Shown: in pieces, positions 20,085 to 25,097 of the stretch | Layout of the letters: every line of letters starts with the position of its first letter | Position numbering within the stretch: position 1 is the first letter of the stretch | Assembly (NCBI RefSeq): GCF_000090795.2 | Contig: NW_003546439.1 | Span: 143,290-168,386 of the forward strand | Length of the DNA stretch: 25,097 nt | Direction: 5' to 3' | Origin: Amphimedon queenslandica | Lineage: Eukaryota; Porifera; Demospongiae; Haplosclerida; Niphatidae | The notes under the pieces: model-generated | The model's database searches: none | What the model was told of the DNA's origin: nothing | What the model saw: the letters and a program-made list of their open reading frames with translations, nothing else | Program-made: the position numbers and the translations under genes

Positions 20085-20467
20085 GTCTTATTCCTTTAAC
20101 AGTACAAGTTTCATAGTTCTGTTTGAGCTTAGCATGGTGTTTAATGGACAAATGCTCATTTATGCTGTCTCATGGCTATTTTCAGACATAACTACTTTTA
20201 TTTTCAACTAGCAATACTTTCTACTTAACGTGTCTTTAGCCCTATGACTGGGTGTCTGTCTTCTTGTCTCAATTTGTCTTTCGTCTTGTCCACAGTCTGA
20301 GCTATCGCCATATTCAGTAGCATGTGACAATTGACCGCACCCACCCAATCAATTTGCAGCCAATTATGAATAGTTGTTATAATTGGTTTTAAGCAGAAAC
20401 TGATCACAGCAAGTTAGTCTGTTATAATTCAGTATTTTCAAGTAAAACCAAAAAACTATAAGGCCTA
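20085..20467 (-). mobile_element. hAT element inside gypsy, N-terminal half with BED finger
   Basis: Minus-strand text at about 20110-20215 includes DSINEHLSIKHHAKLKQ, the H-x4-H half of a BED zinc finger; the Cys half is decayed. Upstream, toward 20407, is a 60-codon frame without motifs that may be leader. The right end is a terminal repeat at 20443-20467 (TAAAACC..CTATAAGGCCTA) followed by TGGGTGAT (20468-20475). Together with 18100-19272 this makes one hAT of about 1.5 kb, split by the inversion. Confidence 0.65.
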
Positions 20468-20475
20468 TGGGTGAT
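20443..20475. repeat. hAT end and target-site duplication, copy 2
   Basis: Terminal repeat at 20443-20467; reversed it begins TAGGCCTTATAGTTTTTT, differing from copy 1 by one substitution and one T in the first 18 bases. The 8 bases outside are TGGGTGAT, one change from TGGATGAT of copy 1. An 8-base duplication is the hAT hallmark. Confidence 0.85.
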
Positions 20476-21285
20476 GTCCTACAATTTGGTAAAGACGAAA
20501 AGGAGCATTACTGCAATCTTACAGAAGCACTGACGAAGATAGAGAAAGCTGGTCTAACATTAAATAAAGAAAAAATGTGAGTTTTCAAAGACCACTATTT
20601 CATTCTTAGAACAGGTTATTGATGGTAATGGAGAATATCCAGGCTCAAGAAAAGTTTCTGTTATTAAGAATGTCCCAACCCCTCAGACTGTAGAAGTATG
20701 CCGCTTCTTAGGTATGGTGAACCAGCTAAGTAAATTAATACCCAATCTAACACAGAGAACCAAACCAATGAAAGAGCTCCTGCATAAGAACCGTCGATGG
20801 ACTTAGAAGGGACCATGGCTGGAAACCTTTGATGCAGTGAAAGCATCACTTCTTTGTACACGAGTCCTAGCCTTATAAAGTTTAAGTGCTAAAACAATTG
20901 TGTCAGCTGATGCTTCTAGACTTTGGTTAGAAACAGTGCTACTTCAAGAACAGAAGAATGGCGATGTCAAGCTACTCGTATATATTTCACAATCAATAGC
21001 ACCAACTGAGGAGAGATATGCTAAAATAGAGAAAAAACTGTTGCTTCTACATGGGCTTAAGAGCCTTTCTCAGGTATCTTCATGGTATTCAACTTTCTAT
21101 CCTAATAGATCACGAACCTCTAGTTGTTGTGTTTAGTAGTAAAAGATTGGAAGAGCTACCAGTCATTGTACAATGGTTTAGAATAAGAATGTTACGATTT
21201 CATTTCTCAATTTTTCATGTACCTGGCAAAGACCTGGTGATAGCTCTCGAGAAGGTACACCCTTCAAACAAGACCTACTTCTAGA
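20468..21285 (+). pseudogene. pol: Gypsy reverse transcriptase end and RNase H
   Basis: Starting at MGDVLQFGKDEKEHY (MDDVLVFG pattern, first Asp now Gly), the text continues LTEALTKIEKAGLTLNKEK, FLEQVIDGNGEYPG, RFLGMVNQLSKLIPNLTQRT and KPMKELLHKNRRW. A stop follows near 20805. RNase H follows: VSADASRLWLETVLLQEQ (SADAS block), RYAKIEKKLLLLH, then in the 21051-21284 frame FLRYLHGIQLSILIDHEPLV (TDHKPL pattern) and FRIRMLRFHFSIFHVPGKDL. The order and spacing are normal for gypsy pol. Stops and at least two shifts make it non-functional. It joins the inverted RT part at the MDD site. Confidence 0.92.
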
Positions 21286-21329
21286 GAAGAACATGGGCCT
21301 TTAATACATACATCATTGAGAGTCTCCTG

Positions 21330-22405
21330 CTTCAGAGATCACATTAACAGAAATTGAAAAAAAGAAAGGAAGGACCCAGTTTGTGTAAAATACCACAATA
21401 CTGTACTAAAGGGAGATTATGCAAGCGTCTCTGAATCAATGAAACAGTACCACTCTCATTCTTCAGAGATATCTATTGTTAATGTTCTCCTAATGAGAAA
21501 CTCTAGAATTACAATCCCTTCCAGACTCAGACAACAGGTACAAACAGGACACCAGGGGTTCATTAAATGAAATGAGGGGGCTAGACTATCTGACTGGCAG
21601 CATAGCCTGTCTCAGTACATACAAACGCTTACTGACAGAAGTCACTCCTGTTGTGTCTTAAGAAAAAAGAAAGGAACCATTAATTTCTCCTTCCTTTCCT
21701 GAACAACCTCAACAAAAGGTAGGGTTGGATCTTTTGAATTTTAGAAAACCAGTTATCTTGTGGTTGTTGATTACAACTCCAGGTATATAGAAGTTGCCGA
21801 GTGAGGCGAATAACAGCTGGGAAAGTAGTGTTACAGTGCAAAAGCATTTTTGCTCAACATGGTATACCAGAAGAAGCTATATCTGATAATGGGCCACACT
21901 TCACTGCACAGTCATTCTCTGATTTTTCTCGTGATTATCAATGTCGTCATATTACGCAGAGCCCCATCTTCCCATGAGCAATGGTGAAGCAGGAAGGGCG
22001 GTTAAAACTTCCTAGTGTTAATTAAGGGAAGGTGATTCATATCTAGAATTGTTGGCATATAGACTCGAACAATTATCAAATGGTTAGTCACTGTCACAAA
22101 CTTTAGTGGAGAGGATGGTACAGTTTACTCTCCCTACTACAAGAGAGAATTCAAAACCACACCTTCAAGGTTTTGATGTACTGAAGGAGATGCAAGAGAG
22201 ACAGAGACAAAAACAGATGGATTGCTTTGATTGTCGCCTTGGAGTAAGGGACATACCATTATTAGAACCAGGAGATGTAGTCTGGCTGTCAGATTGGCAG
22301 AGAATGGCACAGCTGAAGAACAGGTTGGTCCTCACTCTTATCAAGTGGCAATACCCTCTGGTTAACAAGGAAATGGCAAAATTAGATGACACTGAAACAG
22401 TCTAA
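21330..22405 (+). pseudogene. pol: Gypsy integrase with C-terminal GPY-like region
   Basis: RLRQQVQTGHQGFIK at about 21520-21567 and a CCVL text near 21650 are remnants of the H-H-C-C zinc finger. QKVGLDLLNFRKP near 21715 holds the first catalytic Asp. KSIFAQHGIPEEAISDNGPHF at 21840-21905 carries the second Asp, and SPIFP.AMVKQEG near 21960 is the region of the catalytic Glu (SPHFPQSNGEAE in relatives). The frame 22106-22405 reads LQGFDVLKEMQERQRQKQMD, FDCRLGVRDIPLLEPGDVVW, and ends before the polypurine tract. Integrase would insert the cDNA into nuclear DNA. Several stops are present. Confidence 0.9.
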
Positions 22406-22566
22406 TGGTAATGGTAGTGACACTGTTATTGAGTCAAAACACAAAGGGAATGAGTTGGCATTATCCGAAACAACTACTACTAGTCCTCCACCGTCCTCCA
22501 CCTCTCCGAAGGAGTACTAGGATTACATTCAAGCCACTTTGATACGATCAAATTGCTACTTTACTT

Positions 22567-22576
22567 AAAAGGGGAC
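22567..22576 (+). promoter_or_regulatory. Polypurine tract
   Basis: AAAAGGGGA sits immediately before the repeated LTR start (AGTACTGGAG at 22578). Such a tract primes plus-strand cDNA synthesis in LTR retrotransposons, and its place here fixes the 3' LTR start. Confidence 0.8.
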
Positions 22577-22577
22577 A

Positions 22578-22685
22578 AGTACTGGAGTTAGTTATTGTGT
22601 AATGTATTATCATTAATAATTATTATCATTTATAATTAAACTTTTAGATTAACATTGATTTAGATTTTTGTATTGGGAATCACTT
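22578..22685 (+). repeat. 3' LTR, partial
   Basis: Matches the first ~100 bases of the 5' LTR (GTACTGGAGTTAGTTATT, then AT-rich text through AACATTGATT.AGA.T.TT.GTATT). After about 22680 the similarity stops and DIRS-like text begins. The last ~60 bases of the LTR are missing. The first base of the LTR is A here against T in the 5' copy. Confidence 0.75.
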
Positions 22686-22689
22686 CGTT

Positions 22690-23060
22690 AAGGGGCTGTT
22701 GTGGCAGGAGATTCTGGATTACTCTTTGTCATGGGGCACCTTGCATCCTAGCTTTATGGCTTTTGCCAGTCTGCTGGAAGTTGTACTTTTTGCATGGTTT
22801 GTCAGGGCTGTAACCATGCTTGTGCTGAGTGTGCTTCCAATGCCCTTCAGCCTCCAGCTCAGTTGGGAGTCCCAGGAAGGGTTCTGAGATCCACACAGGT
22901 TTGTCCACCCAGAATGAGGGTAGGTGTGCTTTTCCACTGGGTCAATGTCTTTGCCTTCATACCTGTGCCACGTATAGCAGTCCAGCGAGGGATTGGTGGG
23001 AGACCTCTGCCAATTCCTGGTTCGGAATTAGGAGGGGTGAGTCTGACCTCCCGCATCAGC
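22690..23060 (+). pseudogene. DIRS-like gag C-terminus with Cys/His cluster
   Basis: Plus-strand text LYGFCQSAGSCTFC then CQGCNHACAECASNA (about 22755-22855) has the spacing of the Cys/His cluster that ends many DIRS-type gag proteins (C..C..C..HAC..C). The rest up to 23060 is Pro/Gly-rich in three registers without motifs, as in the gag-pol linker of such elements. It starts directly where the gypsy 3' LTR breaks off. A host zinc-finger protein is less likely given the RT that follows in the same orientation. Confidence 0.55.
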
Positions 23061-23399
23061 CCCACCTGCACGTAATTAAAGTCATCTTGTTTTGGATTGA
23101 CATGATAGGACTTTGTTTCATTTACTTGCATTCATCTTGTTTATTATGATTACTTCATGTCTGTTTTTGTGGGAGTGTTTGGCTATTTTAATTTTGGGGT
23201 GAATCCTATAAGTTGTTTGTATGTATTATGGTTATGGTGGTCTTTCCGGTTTCCAATGTCAGGCCTATGTCTAAGGACTTGTACCTTGGCGCTCATGGGC
23301 TTGGTCAGGGGTCATTGCATTTTTCAGAAGCAAATTTATAGCTTATTCTCTGAGGCATGCCTTCACTCTTTGGTTCCTTCTAATGGGGTGCTTACTCTT

Positions 23400-24345
23400 G
23401 ATAGTGTCTCCTTAATGTCTCATTGTTGTCTTCACTTTTGTCGTTCCACCCTGATCAGTGGCTGTCTATGTATGTTGTGTCTGGGGTCATAGCTGGTTCT
23501 TGGTTGGGGTGTTGTAAGATATTGTGGTCCACTCTTTGTCCAGTAACCATCCTTTTGGTAAGTCAATGCCTTCAATGGTCAGTCCTTACCTTGCTTCGGA
23601 ACAGGCTCATGGTCGGACATCTGTTCCATCGCCACGTTTATCTTTATTGAATACTAGCCCAGTGGAATCGGTCCCCAAAGGTCATGATGGTCTAGCATGA
23701 AGGATAATGGTCAATTTTTCCTACCCAAGAGCCAGAGAGACACCAGACCTTGTTCCCTCAGCCATCCCTCTCCTAATGATACTGTCAACTGTGTTGGGTT
23801 TGGGCAGATGGTGAAGGATTGTAACAATGCTTATTGCCGCAAAGGAGATAGACAATTTTTGAGGTGTGCCAGGAGGGTCAAGTTTTCATTGATCACTGCC
23901 TCTTTCTTGGACTGCACTCTGTACCCAAGATTTTTAATGGGTTTGCAAATGCTCTGGCATGGATTCTGCATCATCAGATAATAGGACAAATGCATTACTT
24001 GAATGATAATTATTGTAACTAAAGTTTTCGTGATTGTGAAAAGGCGGAATTTACTCTCTGGTTGGCTCTTGATGTGTTGGCAAGTCTAGGAATTTCAGTT
24101 TTCTCCCCAAGCTTGAGGACCCAAACACATCGGTGATCTTTTTGGGCTTAGTGCTTGATTTGGAGAATTGACCTGCGTTTGCTACAAGATAAGGTAGATT
24201 GTATCAGGGCACTTTTTAGCTGGTTTGGGAGGAGGTCTGGTAAAAGCTTCAATTTAGAATCCTTCCTTAAGCACCTTTGATGTGGTGCTACAGCTAAGCA
24301 TGATTTTTCTGAAGCACGTGATCTGTCTCTTAATGAAGGTGAGTA
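23400..24345 (+). pseudogene. DIRS-like reverse transcriptase
   Basis: FHPDQWLSMYVVSGVIAGSW (about 23432-23490) matches the HPD..F...L..G...GF start block. Degenerate fingers follow (VNFSYPRARETP near 23715). At 23889-24030 one clean frame reads DHCLFLGLHSVPKIFNGFAN and ALAWILHHQIIGQMHYLNDN, where relatives have LPFGL.SAPKIF...ADAL.WILHH and HYLDDF; the YLDD catalytic motif is YLND at 23996-24007. Further on are LDVLASLGISVFSPS and LRLLQDKVDCIRALFSW (thumb region, QDKL..L). Several stops. The enzyme would copy element RNA. No tyrosine recombinase, the marker of DIRS, lies in the window, so the class rests on RT similarity. Confidence 0.75.
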
Positions 24346-24491
24346 GGCAGGCTGTCATACAGAAATTTTTTGTGGGGGGACTCTAAACTGTGCTGCTAGC
24401 TTCTGCATACATGTACAATGTATATTTGTATTTATTTTAATTGCTTTATTGAGCAGGCTTTCATACAGAATTTTTTGTTGGGGGGGAAAAC
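24342..24491. repeat. Direct repeat, ~40 bp, 107 bp apart
   Basis: GAGTAGGCAGGCTGTCATACAGAAATTTTTTGTGGGGGG-like text at 24342-24381 recurs as GAGCAGGCTTTCATACAGAATTTTTTGTTGGGGGG at 24451-24487. It separates the RT from the RNase H part of the DIRS-like element and includes a G-run of seven or more bases. Confidence 0.75.
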
Positions 24492-24584
24492 CCAGTGACA
24501 CCCCCATCTCTATGAAACACTGGTAGGGGCCACTTTTATATTTATGGAGAGCTGTGGCTAAGGCAGACATGGCATCGTGGCACT

Positions 24585-24800
24585 GTTTCCTACAGGTCTG
24601 GCATTTAGCAGCTTCAGTGATTCCTCAGAATGCCCCTGTAGTTCACGTTCCTTCTGATGCACCTTGGAATTTTTGATGTGGTACATTTACAGGAGATGGT
24701 AGATTGTTGCAGGTCAGGTTGCCAGATTCATGGATCAAGATCAGCATTGCAAAAAGGAGATGGCCCCATTCAACTGGCATTTGCAGTTGGGTCATACCAG
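24585..24800 (+). pseudogene. DIRS-like RNase H region
   Basis: WHCFLQVWHLAASVIPQNAP, VVHVPSDAPWNF, CGTFTGDGRLLQVRLPDSW and IKISIAKRRWPHSTGICSW follow one another with a stop between. In DIRS-type elements this position carries W..FL..WNG...(I/M)..., SDAS.WG.GA and W...W....I..KEL.P.V....WG. The catalytic SDAS block reads SDAP, and the KEL block is damaged. It ends where the right inverted repeat begins at 24810, so the element is cut off there. Confidence 0.65.
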
Positions 24801-24809
24801 GCACCGCTT

Positions 24810-25097
24810 AAAGGGTAAGTTCAATGCATTTTTGATGTATTTTTTTTATTTGCTTAATATGACTGCCTGACCATTGTAATGTTTTCCAAGTCCCATTGTC
24901 AAAAAAATTATTTACTGAGATATGAGCCTTCAAAAATGCCCATTATTTCTTCCTGCCAGTGGGTATGGCTAAACGTGACGTCACTAGAGGCATAGCTGCA
25001 GCTAAATTTATGCCTTTATCTGGGGAAATAATCCTTTATTCTCATGCCTTATAATGTAATAGCACTAATTTAAAGATTACAATCATTAGCTTTCATA
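24810..25097 (-). repeat. Right copy of ~300-bp inverted repeat, runs off the window
   Basis: Reverse complement matches 66-370, including AAGCTAATGAT, ATGAGAATAAAGGAT and GTGACGTCACGTTTAGCCA. The match is still running at the last base of the window, so the outer edge is not seen. Confidence 0.85.

Noticed and set aside
22719-23131. Overlapping minus-strand frames
   Set aside because: They lie opposite the DIRS-like gag C-terminus and have no motifs.
24355-24570. 71-residue minus-strand frame
   Set aside because: It crosses the direct repeat and G-runs and has no recognisable motif.
66-25097. Whole window as one Maverick/Polinton-type element with long terminal repeats
   Set aside because: Inverted repeats are present, but no family B polymerase, retroviral-type integrase with chromodomain in the right place, packaging ATPase, protease or capsid genes of that class were seen; the interior is nested retro- and hAT elements.

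Overview
The window looks like AT-rich animal nuclear DNA, most likely from a sponge such as Amphimedon; the species is an inference, not a readout. Reasons: spliced coding remnants with short GT..AG introns, metazoan transposon families (BED-type hAT, Ty3/gypsy, DIRS-like, Helitron/PIF1-like helicase, intron-bearing integrase-core genes), no operons and no prokaryote-style dense coding. No long intact reading frame was found. Almost everything recognisable is a decayed or nested mobile element, read by stitching short frames by eye. No database was searched, so family names rest on motif recognition.

Layout. 66-370 and 24810-25097 are two diverged copies of one repeat in inverted orientation, at the two ends of the window. 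477-727 is an unrecognised open stretch. 1004-2947 (+) is a multi-exon integrase-core gene with good splice sites and one clear stop. It is followed by a two-copy 63-bp tandem repeat and, convergently, a multi-exon SAM-like pseudogene (3120-4339, -). 4587-4780 is a GGTGTT-rich, palindrome-bearing spacer. 4880-7790 (+) is a long, frameshifted protein of a repetitive metazoan family (GDWH block, nuclease-like SPDT and GIGK-like blocks, Cys-rich tail). 7834-8245 (-) is the N-terminal part of a BED-hAT transposase. 8250-11000 holds no gene I can name, only degenerate repeats. 11100-11960 (-) is the C-terminal part of a Helitron/PIF1-type helicase with one intron. 12613-12950 may be the start of a DIRS gag.

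14226-16790 is a hAT element: transposase on the minus strand, a dense AAGCACTT-type subterminal array at its 3' side, and a His-Asp tandem repeat inside the transposase. 16826-22685 is a Ty3/gypsy retrotransposon: 5' LTR, gag with CCHC knuckle, protease, RT, RNase H, integrase, polypurine tract and partial 3' LTR. A second hAT element landed on the MDD motif of its reverse transcriptase, and part of the composite was later inverted, so RT blocks 1-4 now read on the minus strand between two hAT halves. 22690-24800 (+) is a decayed DIRS-like element (gag Cys/His cluster, RT, RNase H) that stops at the right-hand inverted repeat.

The region is a layered record of transposition. The most informative structure is the hAT-in-gypsy inversion: its two hAT ends now point the same way, while its 8-bp target duplications are inverted relative to each other.
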